64,000 bases of DNA from positions 62,001 through 126,000 of the forward strand of contig CANMUM010000002.1 in the NCBI GenBank assembly GCA_947501025.1. Direction: 5' to 3'. The notes beneath the pieces are model-generated. The model did no database searches. It saw only the letters and a program-made list of their open reading frames with translations, and was not told the origin of the DNA. How positions within the stretch are numbered: position 1 is the first letter of the stretch; every line of letters starts with the position of its first letter. Shown here in pieces: positions 28,566-37,205 of the stretch. The translations under genes and the position numbers were made by a program. The DNA comes from an uncultured Paracoccaceae bacterium. Its GTDB lineage: Bacteria; Pseudomonadota; Alphaproteobacteria; Rhodobacterales; Rhodobacteraceae.

Positions 28566-29579
28566 ATGAAGAAGCAAGCTCCCCTCATCGATCCATTTTT
28601 GCGCCCGATCACATATCTACGGGTATCGGTGACGGATCGTTGTGATTTTCGCTGCACATATTGCATGAGTGAAAATATTAAATTCTTGCCGAAAAAAGAT
28701 GTACTCTCACTCGAAGAGCTTGATCGAATGTGCACGGGTTTTATTGAGCTTGGTGTGAAGAAAATACGGGTTACAGGCGGTGAGCCATTGGTGCGCCGTG
28801 ATATCATGTCTTTATTTGAAAGATTATCGCGCCATCTTAATTCGGGCGCCCTTGAAGAATTGACCCTGACCACAAACGGCTCACAGCTTGCCAAGCATGC
28901 AAAGACACTTGCCGGTTTTGGTGTAAAACGCGTGAACATCTCCCTTGATACGCTTGATGCCGATAAATTTGCTCGCATCACGCGCCGTGGTCGATTAAGC
29001 GATGTGCTTGAGGGTATTGCAGCTGCCAAGGCAGCGGGAATGCGCGTAAAAATTAATGCTGTTGCGCTCAAAGGTTTTAACGACACTGAAGTCATTGACC
29101 TTATTGAGTGGTGCGCGCGCGAAGATATGGAGATCACATTTATTGAAGTGATGCCGATGGGCGATGATATTGACGATGCATTGCGCATTGGCGATTATTA
29201 TTCTTTGCTCGATTTGCGTGATCATATTGCAAAGCATTTTGAGCTGCGCGACATTCCCTTACGCACAGGCGGTCCCGCGCGTTATGTTGAGCGGATCGAT
29301 AATGGTCAAAAAATCGGCTTTATCACACCACTTTCTCATAATTTTTGCGAGAGCTGCAACCGTGTGCGCGTGACCTGTACGGGTGATCTTTATATGTGCC
29401 TTGGACAAGAAGACAAAGCTGATTTGCGAGCAGCTCTTCGTAGTGATGAGAGCAATGAAACTCTTGTGAAAACGATACGAGAAGCGATTACGCGCAAGCC
29501 TAAAGGCCATGATTTTGATTATGATCGCCAAAATGTAAGTGGAAAAATGTCGCGCTCAATGTCACATACGGGCGGCTAA
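28566..29579 (+). CDS. moaA: GTP 3',8-cyclase (molybdenum cofactor biosynthesis)
   Basis: A 337-residue radical SAM enzyme, first committed step of molybdopterin synthesis with MoaC. The SAM-binding cluster is CDFRCTYC (Cys26, 30, 33); the second cluster comes from [19 protein letters not shown]. The C-terminal glycine pair required for activity is present (SHTGG). [13 protein letters not shown] and [13 protein letters not shown] complete the barrel. No other Moco gene is nearby. The 86-base gap before the cytochrome gene suggests a separate unit downstream. Confidence 0.97.
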   Translation: MKKQAPLIDPFLRPITYLRVSVTDRCDFRCTYCMSENIKFLPKKDVLSLEELDRMCTGFIELGVKKIRVTGGEPLVRRDIMSLFERLSRHLNSGALEELTLTTNGSQLAKHAKTLAGFGVKRVNISLDTLDADKFARITRRGRLSDVLEGIAAAKAAGMRVKINAVALKGFNDTEVIDLIEWCAREDMEITFIEVMPMGDDIDDALRIGDYYSLLDLRDHIAKHFELRDIPLRTGGPARYVERIDNGQKIGFITPLSHNFCESCNRVRVTCTGDLYMCLGQEDKADLRAALRSDESNETLVKTIREAITRKPKGHDFDYDRQNVSGKMSRSMSHTGG

Positions 29580-29665
29580 ACTTGGCCGTGATCACAAATC
29601 TTCGTGAGACCACTTGCGCAAAACCGCAATCAGCAGCATATTTAATAAAATATTTGGAGATTCTC

Positions 29666-30088
29666 ATGAAGAATATTGTAAATGCTCTCATGCTTTCAGC
29701 TCTTATCACAGGTGTAGCCTATGCTGACGTTGTAACAGAGCGCCAAATGGCGATGAAAAGCATCGCTCAGACGATGAAGGGCCTCTCTGCAATGGCCAAG
29801 GGCGATATCGGCTTTGATGAAAAAGCTGCAAAAACAGGCTTGCTTCAAATAGAAGCAACTGCTGCTATGTTACCTGATCTCTTTCCAAAAGGATCAAATA
29901 TCGGCGAAACCGAATCAGCACCTGCAATTTGGGAAGATCGCAAAAATTTTGATATTGTCATGGCCAAATTTGTGAGCGATACAAAAATAGAAGCAGCCCC
30001 TAGCGACAGCTCTGAACTCGGCGATAAGCTTGGCATTATCGGAGCCAACTGCAAAGCTTGCCATCAAGACTTCCGCGTTAAAAAATAA
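29666..30088 (+). CDS. cytochrome c' / c556 family protein
   Basis: A 140-residue periplasmic cytochrome. The start at 29666 has GGAG upstream and gives a signal peptide MKNIVNALMLSALITGVAYA. The mature part is a four-helix bundle with MAMKSIAQTMKGLSAMAKGD and a single heme-binding CKACH near the C-terminus (GANCKACHQDFRVKK), the hallmark of cytochrome c'. Such proteins bind NO or pass electrons. It is directly coupled (TAATG) to a diheme cytochrome c, which may be its redox partner. Confidence 0.93.
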   Translation: MKNIVNALMLSALITGVAYADVVTERQMAMKSIAQTMKGLSAMAKGDIGFDEKAAKTGLLQIEATAAMLPDLFPKGSNIGETESAPAIWEDRKNFDIVMAKFVSDTKIEAAPSDSSELGDKLGIIGANCKACHQDFRVKK

Positions 30089-30909
30089 TGTGGCGCGCAT
30101 TAAGCATAATAATTGTGCTTAGTGCAGCTATATTTTGGCTAGCGACGCAACCGCGCCCTGTTGTAATTGAACTTCCACATGGCAATGCCGAAAATGGTGA
30201 AATGGTTGCGATTGCAGCGGGCTGCGCATCTTGTCATGGCGCGGATCTGTCAGGTGGCAAAGCCATCGCATCTCCATTTGGCACTTTTTATGCACCGAAT
30301 ATCACACCCTATGCGCTCCAACATTGGACGAAATCACAATTCTTTAACGCTATGATCTATGGCAACTCGCCAGACAATAAACATCTTTATCCCAGTTTCC
30401 CTTACTCCTCCTATCAAGATATGAATTTACAAGATTTGGCGGATTTGGAAGCCTATCTTCAATCCGTACCTTCAGTTGAAAAAGCCAACACTCCACATGA
30501 TCTGAACATGATGGCAAAATGGCGAAGGCCAGCCGGAGTTTGGAAATTGCTCCGTGGCACCAAACCAGCACCAATTGAGCGCGGAGGTTATCTCGTTGAG
30601 ACGCTAGGTCATTGCCAAGAATGCCACACGCCTCGAAATGCACTCGGCCATCTCATATATAAGCGCTCATTTGAAGGCGGTGTTGTCTATGGACTTGATG
30701 CCAAAGTCACATCAAAAGCCCCTTCCCTGATAACGGGTGATAGCGCAGATTGGGATAAAGCCGAGCTTGTTGAATATTTCACATCAGGCTTCACGCCCGA
30801 TTTTGATAGCGCAGGTGGTGAGATGGTGGAAGTGATTGAAAATCTATCTCGATTGCCTCTCAAGGACCGTGAAGCGATTGCCGATTATATTTTATCGCTC
30901 AACAAATAA
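30088..30909 (+). CDS. diheme cytochrome c
   Basis: A 273-residue protein anchored by an N-terminal helix (residues 3-20, LSIIIVLSAAIFWLAT). Two heme sites, CASCH at about residue 47 and CQECH at about 178, lie in two c-type domains, with sequence around each (GADLSGG, TPRNALG) like the cytochrome subunits of membrane-bound dehydrogenases. The start overlaps the stop of the cytochrome c' gene. No dehydrogenase subunit is adjacent, so the electron donor is unknown. Confidence 0.9.
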   Translation: MWRALSIIIVLSAAIFWLATQPRPVVIELPHGNAENGEMVAIAAGCASCHGADLSGGKAIASPFGTFYAPNITPYALQHWTKSQFFNAMIYGNSPDNKHLYPSFPYSSYQDMNLQDLADLEAYLQSVPSVEKANTPHDLNMMAKWRRPAGVWKLLRGTKPAPIERGGYLVETLGHCQECHTPRNALGHLIYKRSFEGGVVYGLDAKVTSKAPSLITGDSADWDKAELVEYFTSGFTPDFDSAGGEMVEVIENLSRLPLKDREAIADYILSLNK

Positions 30910-30963
30910 CTTGGAACTTAAACTAAAACCAAGTATGTCCACGTCAAATTTGAGAGAGTATTG

Positions 30964-31833
30964 ATGGATAAATTACTTATAGGGATTGATGCTGGTGCTA
31001 CCAATTGCCGTGTTGCGATTGCAGATTCTGCTGGCGCTCGCTTAGCCGAAGCTCATGGTGGCCCAGCCAATATAGCCAATAACTATGATGGCGCCTTTGA
31101 AAATATCATCAACACCACTGCCCATGCCCTCGGTAAAATCGGCAAAAACCCAGCGGATTTCAATAAAGTTCATGCCGTTCTGGGTGTTGCGGGTAGCAAT
31201 CTTGGTGATTTCGCTGCGCACCTTTCTCATGATCTTCCCTTTGCAAATCATCGCGTTTACAACGATGTGCGCATTTCTATCGCTGGGGCTTTGGGCGAGA
31301 ACTACGGCACATTGGCCGCGCTTGGCACTGGGTCAGTTTTTGCACGCCAAGATGAAAGCGGGTTTAAAATGGGTGGCGGCTGGGGCTTTCTCATGAGCGA
31401 TGAGGGTTCCGGCGCAAAAATCGGATATCATCTGTTTGAGCGCGCAATTTATGCCGAAGATGGTGTTTTTGAGCATACGGATCTGACGCGTGCAATCATA
31501 GCTGAGTTTGATGGATCAATTGGGACATTGGTAGAAGCGGCAAAAGCGATGCCACCTCATGAGTTTGGCAATTATGCTCCTCGCATTATTGATGCAGCCC
31601 ATAAGGGCGACGCAAATGCCAAAGCGATTATGGCGGAAGCCCTTGAATGGATCGAGCGCCAAGTCGACGCAATCGGATTCCGTGAAGATCAGAGTTTTTG
31701 TGTACTCGGTGGATTGGGACCGATTTTCTTGCCATTAATGGCCGAGAAATATCAAAAAGCCTATATTGAATCCAAAGGCAATGCGCTTGATGGAGCTATC
31801 ATGCTTGCCGCCAAGAAATGGGGCAAATCTTAG
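30964..31833 (+). CDS. BadF/BadG/BcrA-type ATPase, N-acetylglucosamine kinase-like
   Basis: A 289-residue sugar-kinase-fold protein. The phosphate loop GIDAGATNCRVAIADSAG, AALGTGSVFARQDESGF, GGWGFLMSDEGSGAKIGYH and FCVLGGLGPIFLPLM place it with N-acetylglucosamine kinases of this family. It may feed amino sugars from wall recycling into UDP-GlcNAc, which would link it loosely to glmU. The ATG at 30964 has GAGAG upstream; a TTG at 30961 is one codon earlier. It is followed by 232 bases without a gene. Confidence 0.86.
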   Translation: MDKLLIGIDAGATNCRVAIADSAGARLAEAHGGPANIANNYDGAFENIINTTAHALGKIGKNPADFNKVHAVLGVAGSNLGDFAAHLSHDLPFANHRVYNDVRISIAGALGENYGTLAALGTGSVFARQDESGFKMGGGWGFLMSDEGSGAKIGYHLFERAIYAEDGVFEHTDLTRAIIAEFDGSIGTLVEAAKAMPPHEFGNYAPRIIDAAHKGDANAKAIMAEALEWIERQVDAIGFREDQSFCVLGGLGPIFLPLMAEKYQKAYIESKGNALDGAIMLAAKKWGKS

Positions 31834-32025
31834 TCAAATCTGACTTGTCGTGAAATAATTCTAGAATTTGGCATTGTATAATAGATTTCAAATTAAGGTT
31901 GCGCTATGAATTGTGAATATCCAATTTTAACTCAATGAAGTTGGCTGGAATACCGATTAAATATATCGGGTAAAATTGAAATTTAACGCAACAGTCTAGA
32001 TTTACTCTGACAATACCAAAATGCC

Positions 32026-32041
32026 CGCTCAAAATTGAGCG
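32026..32041 (-). terminator. weak hairpin after phoX
   Basis: The arms CGCTCA and TGAGCG form a perfect 6-base stem with a 4-base loop, 24 bases past the phoX stop. On the minus strand a short ATTTT follows a few bases later. It may be a weak terminator. Confidence 0.4.
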
Positions 32042-32065
32042 AGCTTGTATCGTAATGTTCAAAAT

Positions 32066-33946
32066 TTAACCAATTACTTTACCATCTTCTCGCCATATTT
32101 GGATCACAGATGAGCGTGGTTTGCCTTTTCCATCTGGCCAAGAACCGCCTGGATGTTGAACGCCAACAAATGCGACCTTCTTATCCAAAGACCATGAAAG
32201 GCCTGTGACCTCTGCTCCATAAGGAACCGTCATGAAGCGGGCAATCTCGCCCGTTTCTGTATTGCCAACGAGCATTTGATTGTTGCCCATGCCTTCGAAA
32301 TCACCTTCATTTTTGTAATCACCATCTGTCTGTATCCAGAGCTGACCCTTGCTATCAAATGCCATGCCATCGGGCGAGTTGAACATATTTCCTTGTGTCA
32401 CATTTTCTGATCCAGCATATTCGTTCTCGTAAACATTTGGATTTCCAGCCATAATATATAGATCCCAAGTGAATGTATGCGCGCCATGGTCTTCATCTTT
32501 GGGTGTCCAGCGTATGATTTGACCATAATGATTTGATTCACGTGGGTTGGGGCCGTTTACAGATGTATCATCACCGCCAGCATTTGGTTTTACACCACGA
32601 TTCTTGTTGTTTGTTAGCGCACAGTAAACTTCTGGTTTTAATGGATTTGCTGCGATCCACTCAGGACGATCCATGGTCGTTGCGCCAACCTTCGAACCTG
32701 CAATCCTTGCAAAGACAAGTATTTCTTCTAAACTCATTCCTATTGATTCTGGCGTTAGCGCCAACCACTCTCCGGTTAAGTCATCATTAAACTTCGCAAC
32801 GTAAAGTTGACCATCCGATAGTAATCCTTCCGTTGAACCACCTTCTGTATATATACCATTTGAGACATATCTATATATAAATTCACCGCGCTCGTCATCG
32901 CCCATATAGACAACAACACGACCATCCGCAGCTTGTGTCATTTCGGCATTTTCGTGCTTAAAACGACCAAGAGAAGAATGTTTTATTGGAGTGGAATTTG
33001 GATCAACGGGATCAATTTCTGTTATCCAACCATGGCGATGAGGTTCATTTGGTTCTTTTGTAATATCAAACCTCTCTTCAAAAAGCTCGTAACCATAACG
33101 ACTTTCTCCACCGATCCCATAACGAAGCTCGCCAATGGTTGGCTCATGCTCCGTTGTTGCACCAAAATATCCATTGAAATTCTCTTCACAGGTAAGATAT
33201 GTCCCCCAAAGTGTTTTGCCAGAACCGCAATTGTTCATTGTTCCAATTGGTGCTTTTCCCATTGGATCGGCGGCGGTTTTTACCAGCTCTGAACCCGCCA
33301 CTGGCCCCGACATTGTCATTGGTGTTTCATGGTGAATGCGTCGGTTATATGGGCTATCTAGCACAACTTGATATCCTTCACCGTTCTGAGCAACTTCTAA
33401 AACGGTCACACCCTGAATGTGCTTTAAAAGACTGGCTTCACTTTCTGTCTGCGCAAGTCCTTCGGACGCTTCTGGAAGATTAATTTTTGGATTAGCATAT
33501 TCAGAGTTGATTGTTAAAATTGTCTTTCCAGCAACATCAAAAGTCTCCATCCCATCGGTGTTTTCACCAAATACAAATTCGGCCATTTCGGGTGCAACAA
33601 GCCCATCCTCGCCATAAGCGCCTTCTCCTTTTTCAAAAAGAGGATCACCATAACGAACAAGCGTTTTCCATTGATAACCTTTTGGAACATGCACATCGAA
33701 ATCTGTTGCAATATCGATTGGCTCAAACTCGAAACTCGCTTGAGAATTCTCCGCTGCAATTGGCGTGAACAGTCCTGATCCAAAAACGGCTGCGCCCGAA
33801 CCAAATGCTAAAGTACCACATAAAAATCCACGGCGCCTTAATGTACTCTCAACGACATGATCAAATTCATTATTTTCATCTCGAGGATCACGCATTTCAT
33901 CAAAGTCATCCCAGGAAAGCTCAGTAATTTCAGAATTGTCCATCAT
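32066..33946 (-). CDS. phoX: PhoX family alkaline phosphatase, Tat-exported
   Basis: A 626-residue periplasmic phosphatase of the calcium/iron PhoX family, releasing phosphate from organic esters. A twin-arginine signal RRRGFLCG sits at residues 37-44 after an unusually long, acidic N-terminus (about 35 residues), followed by a hydrophobic stretch. Conserved pieces include NNCGSGKTLWGTYLTCEEN, HGWITEIDP, SSLGRFKHENAEM, VVYMGDDERGEFIYR and NSPDGMAFDSKGQLWIQTDG. The start is ATG at 33946 or 33943 after GGAG. A Pho box lies 73 bases upstream, so it should be induced by phosphate starvation through PhoB. Confidence 0.93.
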   Translation of the reverse strand: MMDNSEITELSWDDFDEMRDPRDENNEFDHVVESTLRRRGFLCGTLAFGSGAAVFGSGLFTPIAAENSQASFEFEPIDIATDFDVHVPKGYQWKTLVRYGDPLFEKGEGAYGEDGLVAPEMAEFVFGENTDGMETFDVAGKTILTINSEYANPKINLPEASEGLAQTESEASLLKHIQGVTVLEVAQNGEGYQVVLDSPYNRRIHHETPMTMSGPVAGSELVKTAADPMGKAPIGTMNNCGSGKTLWGTYLTCEENFNGYFGATTEHEPTIGELRYGIGGESRYGYELFEERFDITKEPNEPHRHGWITEIDPVDPNSTPIKHSSLGRFKHENAEMTQAADGRVVVYMGDDERGEFIYRYVSNGIYTEGGSTEGLLSDGQLYVAKFNDDLTGEWLALTPESIGMSLEEILVFARIAGSKVGATTMDRPEWIAANPLKPEVYCALTNNKNRGVKPNAGGDDTSVNGPNPRESNHYGQIIRWTPKDEDHGAHTFTWDLYIMAGNPNVYENEYAGSENVTQGNMFNSPDGMAFDSKGQLWIQTDGDYKNEGDFEGMGNNQMLVGNTETGEIARFMTVPYGAEVTGLSWSLDKKVAFVGVQHPGGSWPDGKGKPRSSVIQIWREDGKVIG

Positions 33947-34018
33947 AATTCTCCACATTGATATTGCTTTAAGATTGAGCAGATAGCCCAATCCCCAAAT
34001 GCTTTTTAATATGAATCT

Positions 34019-34036
34019 ATGACACTAATATGACAA
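34019..34036 (-). promoter_or_regulatory. Pho box (PhoB site) upstream of phoX
   Basis: On the minus strand the site reads TTGTCAT-ATTA-GTGTCAT: two direct 7-mers 11 bases apart, each differing from the CTGTCAT consensus at one base, with an A/T spacer. It lies 73 bases before the phoX start, inside the 130-base gap after the DUF442 gene. Spacing and orientation match known PhoB sites. Confidence 0.78.
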
Positions 34037-34075
34037 TTATAGGGTATAGTTAGAACAATTAATCATCTGAATTGT

Positions 34076-34489
34076 TTAGCTGTCTGCCCCTTCAAGATGC
34101 GCGCGCAATTGTGGGAAATCATAACCCGCAGCTGAAGTTGCACCAAGAATATCATCTGCGCTTGCCCGACCCGCTTGTGAAAGCGCCCATAGAGCGGCGC
34201 AGCGCGTGCCCGTACGACAATAGGCAAAGACCTTATCATTGGCTCCGACGACCTCCGCAAAACCATCTATGGCTTCTTGTGTGAATTGGCCCGAAATAAT
34301 AGGAATATGGACAAATTTTAAACCAGCAGATTCAACAGCCGCCTGTATATCCGCTGTAAGTGGTTGACCAATTTCCTCCCCATCGGGGCGGTTGCTCATA
34401 ACAATATTAAAGCCCTGCGCCTTAATATCAGCAATTTCATTCAGGTCGATTTGTGGAGAGACCGTTACATTTTCATTGATATGTTTCAT
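34076..34489 (-). CDS. DUF442 / TIGR01244-type sulfur transferase or phosphatase
   Basis: A 137-residue protein of the small tyrosine-phosphatase-like fold that is fused to or found beside beta-lactamase-like persulfide dioxygenases. MSNRPDGEEIGQPLTADIQA is diagnostic, and the active loop YCRTGTRCAALWAL has the Cx5R signature (Cys-Arg-Thr-Gly-Thr-Arg). In relatives it helps detoxify hydrogen sulfide. Here no persulfide dioxygenase or BigR repressor is adjacent. It is transcribed in the same direction as phoX but the Pho box between them implies separate units. Confidence 0.87.
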   Translation of the reverse strand: MKHINENVTVSPQIDLNEIADIKAQGFNIVMSNRPDGEEIGQPLTADIQAAVESAGLKFVHIPIISGQFTQEAIDGFAEVVGANDKVFAYCRTGTRCAALWALSQAGRASADDILGATSAAGYDFPQLRAHLEGADS

Positions 34490-34797
34490 AAATATGGCTT
34501 TCTATTCGTTCCCACTAATGAAATCCATTAACATCTTTGAATAAAAGGCGCCATTATTTTCTTAAGGCGACATTTTATATGCCTGCATATTGAACTCTCA
34601 ATATAAAACAATCAAGCGCCACATGTGCAAAACTGCATCGTTTAGAATTTCTCATTCACAATAAAAATCAATCGCGGTTCAATAGTTAATGATTCTTAAA
34701 ATGATGCAGACGGCTTACGCTATTCAAAAAATGCACCCAAAAACGCAAAAAGCCAGACTCATCGGCCCAGCTTCAAACATATTTTGTAGAGATTATT
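34490..34797. other. intergenic region with a short palindrome
   Basis: 308 bases without a convincing gene. It should contain the promoter of the DUF442 gene and the 3' end of the DUF1127 transcript. A perfect inverted repeat ATATGC-CT-GCATAT lies at 34577-34590, about 88 bases before the DUF442 start, and could be an operator. A terminator-like hairpin near 34750 is listed separately. Confidence 0.5.
34747..34772 (-). terminator. probable terminator of the DUF1127 gene
   Basis: On the minus strand AGCTGGG pairs with TCTGGCT (three G-U pairs) around an 8-base loop and runs into TTTTTGCG. It lies 25 bases past the DUF1127 stop. Confidence 0.45.
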
Positions 34798-35004
34798 TTA
34801 GCGTGCAGCAACTGTTTTGCGAGCAACATCTGGAATATCAGCGCGGCAAAGACCCAGATCTTCAAGTTCACGATCATTCAATGTGTTTAACTCACGAACT
34901 GTTTGTTTATACACAGCACGGTTAGCAAAGAATTTTTCAACAACATAAACCATGCTGAAAATACCTGTAGGTGCAAATCTCGTAGTATTCGTAATAGTAG
35001 CCAT
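34798..35004 (-). CDS. DUF1127 small protein
   Basis: A 68-residue basic protein. The C-terminal half is the DUF1127 motif: YKQTVRELNTLNDRELEDLG then LCRADIPDVARK. In alphaproteobacteria such small proteins bind RNA or affect phosphate and C1 metabolism and small-RNA turnover. The start at 35004 is preceded by AAAGGA; upstream codons to 35109 are not part of the family. It is a monocistronic gene with a likely terminator. Confidence 0.88.
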   Translation of the reverse strand: MATITNTTRFAPTGIFSMVYVVEKFFANRAVYKQTVRELNTLNDRELEDLGLCRADIPDVARKTVAAR

Positions 35005-35107
35005 TTTATATATCCTTTCATCGTTTCTCTTGTCCGTGAAATGAATATATTCGCAGCTGCACAAAAACTCTACAGACAGTTTGAGATAGTCGCTATGCAA
35101 GAAATGC

Positions 35108-35128
35108 ATGGCATATTGAGCATGCCAT
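35108..35128 (-). terminator. hairpin at the end of the Slam-like gene
   Basis: Arms ATGGCAT (35108-35114) and ATGCCAT (35122-35128) form a perfect 7-base stem starting at the stop codon. No good T-run follows on the minus strand, so it may act as a weak terminator or a 3'-end stabiliser. Confidence 0.3.
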
Positions 35129-36498
35129 TAAAAGTTTTGCGTTACATTCAATCCGCAGCTGCCGCCATTTCGCTCATATTCCGTAAATGTGGAGTTATTA
35201 ATGCTATATTGGCAATTAAGTACCGGCAAAAAGCGTCCAATCGTCCAGTTTTGATTACTAAACTCAAAAGATAATGAGGTTGTATAGTCTTCCCTCACAT
35301 AATCAACAAAGCTAAAATAAGGCGGGATTTCATGCTCTCTTGAGGCATAGTTTAGGCTGAATTTTGTGCGTATACCTTCTTTAAACAACGTTTCCAAGCT
35401 CCCGCCAATATTATAGCCTGTATAATTATTTGGCGAGATATAGTCTCCACGCCCAACCTCAACACGGTCAATTCTTCCAACCCATAGGCTTGCTCTATTA
35501 CGTTCATTTACCATAAAACTATAGCCTAAGCGCATAGAAAAATTGTCGCTTTCTGCATAGCCTTGCTCTTCATCGTCATAGATATTGTGTCCATATTGGC
35601 CAGAAAAATAGAGCGAACGTGCATTTTTGAAACGTCGCTCTGCATAAAGGCGTACCCCTTTTGTCCAGTAATCCTCATCTCGGTCAACAATAATGGCCTC
35701 CACATCACCTCCAAAGCTCGTGCTATAGATTTCATCATCCCCCATATATCTGCGTAGATATGGAGTGATATTGAACGTATTGCGTGCAGTTTGGTGGCTC
35801 CATGTGAAACTCAGCTCCATGCTTTCATTATCAAGAGTTGGAACAGTATAGCGAGTTGCCGAAAGACTTCCCCGCAATACAAGCTCTTGATTGTCCGAAA
35901 TCCTCTGCTTCAAAAAAGCCGAAATACCTGCCGTGGCGCGCCAACCAAATTGAGGCAGCAGTTCATCAGGGACATCATATTCCGTTTCTTCTCCTGTAAA
36001 AATATTATTAATCACGTTCGTGGCGTCATCATTTGCATTATTAATATTAGTTGAGGGCGTCAGACTAAAACTTCCTGAAACGCCAAACTTATCATATTGA
36101 CCAATTTGATTGGCCTCTTTGACCAATGCCGCCTTTTGAGTTGGGTCACTCACCCTATTTGATAATTCGCGGATATGAAATTCTGCGCTTTGATAGTTCC
36201 GATTAGAAATAAGAAGCTTTGCAAGAGCAACTCTCAAGCCAGCATTATTCGGATATTTAGCTACCAATGCACGGTAATGTTTTATTGCCTTGCCATAATC
36301 ACCCTCAGCAACAGCAATTTCAGCTTCAAGCAGAACTTTATCTTCAAGGGTTCCGTTATGTGATGTTAAATATGACCTAGCTTGATCATATTGACCAGAA
36401 GCAATCATCTCTCCAATTATTTGTCTTGGATCCTCAGCAGCAATAACACCCTCACATATTATAAAAGCTAAAACAAATGTTCTCAAAATAGTCCGCAA
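35128..36498 (-). CDS. Slam-like (DUF560) outer-membrane protein
   Basis: A 456-residue exported protein. A signal peptide (residues 1-20, ending GVIA) leads to a TPR-like helical region (about 25-125: ARSYLTSHNGTLEDKVLLEA, YPNNAGLRVALAKLLISNRN) and then a beta-barrel of alternating aromatic strands (about 145-456) ending VTQNF, with a terminal Phe as in outer-membrane barrels. This is the layout of Slam (surface lipoprotein assembly modifier), which moves lipoproteins to the cell surface. No surface lipoprotein or TonB receptor is beside it, which is unusual for Slam loci. Confidence 0.8.
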   Translation of the reverse strand: MRTILRTFVLAFIICEGVIAAEDPRQIIGEMIASGQYDQARSYLTSHNGTLEDKVLLEAEIAVAEGDYGKAIKHYRALVAKYPNNAGLRVALAKLLISNRNYQSAEFHIRELSNRVSDPTQKAALVKEANQIGQYDKFGVSGSFSLTPSTNINNANDDATNVINNIFTGEETEYDVPDELLPQFGWRATAGISAFLKQRISDNQELVLRGSLSATRYTVPTLDNESMELSFTWSHQTARNTFNITPYLRRYMGDDEIYSTSFGGDVEAIIVDRDEDYWTKGVRLYAERRFKNARSLYFSGQYGHNIYDDEEQGYAESDNFSMRLGYSFMVNERNRASLWVGRIDRVEVGRGDYISPNNYTGYNIGGSLETLFKEGIRTKFSLNYASREHEIPPYFSFVDYVREDYTTSLSFEFSNQNWTIGRFLPVLNCQYSINNSTFTEYERNGGSCGLNVTQNF

Positions 36499-36578
36499 AC
36501 CAATCTCCCAATCTAGAAACGATGAATAGCAGAACTTTATCTGTTATCAAGTGAACATTAATTTTCTTAAAACAAAAA

Positions 36579-37004
36579 TTAGAATTGTACCTTTAAAAGT
36601 TCAACTGGAACCTCAAGCTGCAATAAGCGTCTTTTTTTATCAATTTTTGTCCGATCTCCTTGCATTGCCACTTCACCCAATTCTTGCGCATGCTTCATCG
36701 TATTGATCATTCCCAATTTCTCGGCATGTATAACGATCTTAGCTGAGAGCGCTGCAAGACTAGAAGCTGCACATAATTCGACATGAATGATCTTTTCAAG
36801 TGAGCAAGATAACTCAAAAACTCTCAGGGCATCATTTAACTTAGAACGCTTATATTCACCTAAGCTTGCATTGCTAGAAAAACTCACGACATTATTAAGC
36901 AACATATTATCAACTTCACCCGTCGTATTTTTATTCAAAATACTCGGATTTTGTTTATTTCGACCAATAGGTAAATTCGTTATATTGTTTTCATTCTGAT
37001 TCAT
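36579..37004 (-). CDS. hypothetical protein, 141 residues
   Basis: I do not recognise this protein. It has a polar, Asn-rich N-terminus (residues 1-35), then a predicted helical region (RSKLNDALRVFELSCSLEK, VELCAASSLAALSAKIVIHA) and a short C-terminal strand-rich end VPVELLKVQF. No signal peptide or membrane segment is visible. TAGGT precedes the ATG by 7 bases. It lies 80 bases before the Slam-like gene on the same strand, so cotranscription is possible. It could be a small regulator, but no motif supports this. Confidence 0.5.
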   Translation of the reverse strand: MNQNENNITNLPIGRNKQNPSILNKNTTGEVDNMLLNNVVSFSSNASLGEYKRSKLNDALRVFELSCSLEKIIHVELCAASSLAALSAKIVIHAEKLGMINTMKHAQELGEVAMQGDRTKIDKKRRLLQLEVPVELLKVQF

Positions 37005-37205
37005 TTTGAAACCTACTTATATTTTATTACGCATCTTAACTGCTGTTTATGGGTATACAAAGAATGGTTTTCAGCGATGGTAAATATGCACTCACAACGT
37101 TAAAAACTATCTTCAATCTTCGCTACAACTATCGCTATCTTGGGTTTGCAACCAGTTAACTTCTCATCTAAAATAAGTTACAGTTTATTCAAATTGAGGT
37201 GCCAT

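Noticed and set aside
34689-34925. 78-residue plus-strand frame
   Set aside because: It is antisense to the DUF1127 gene and its terminator; no ribosome site or recognised motif.
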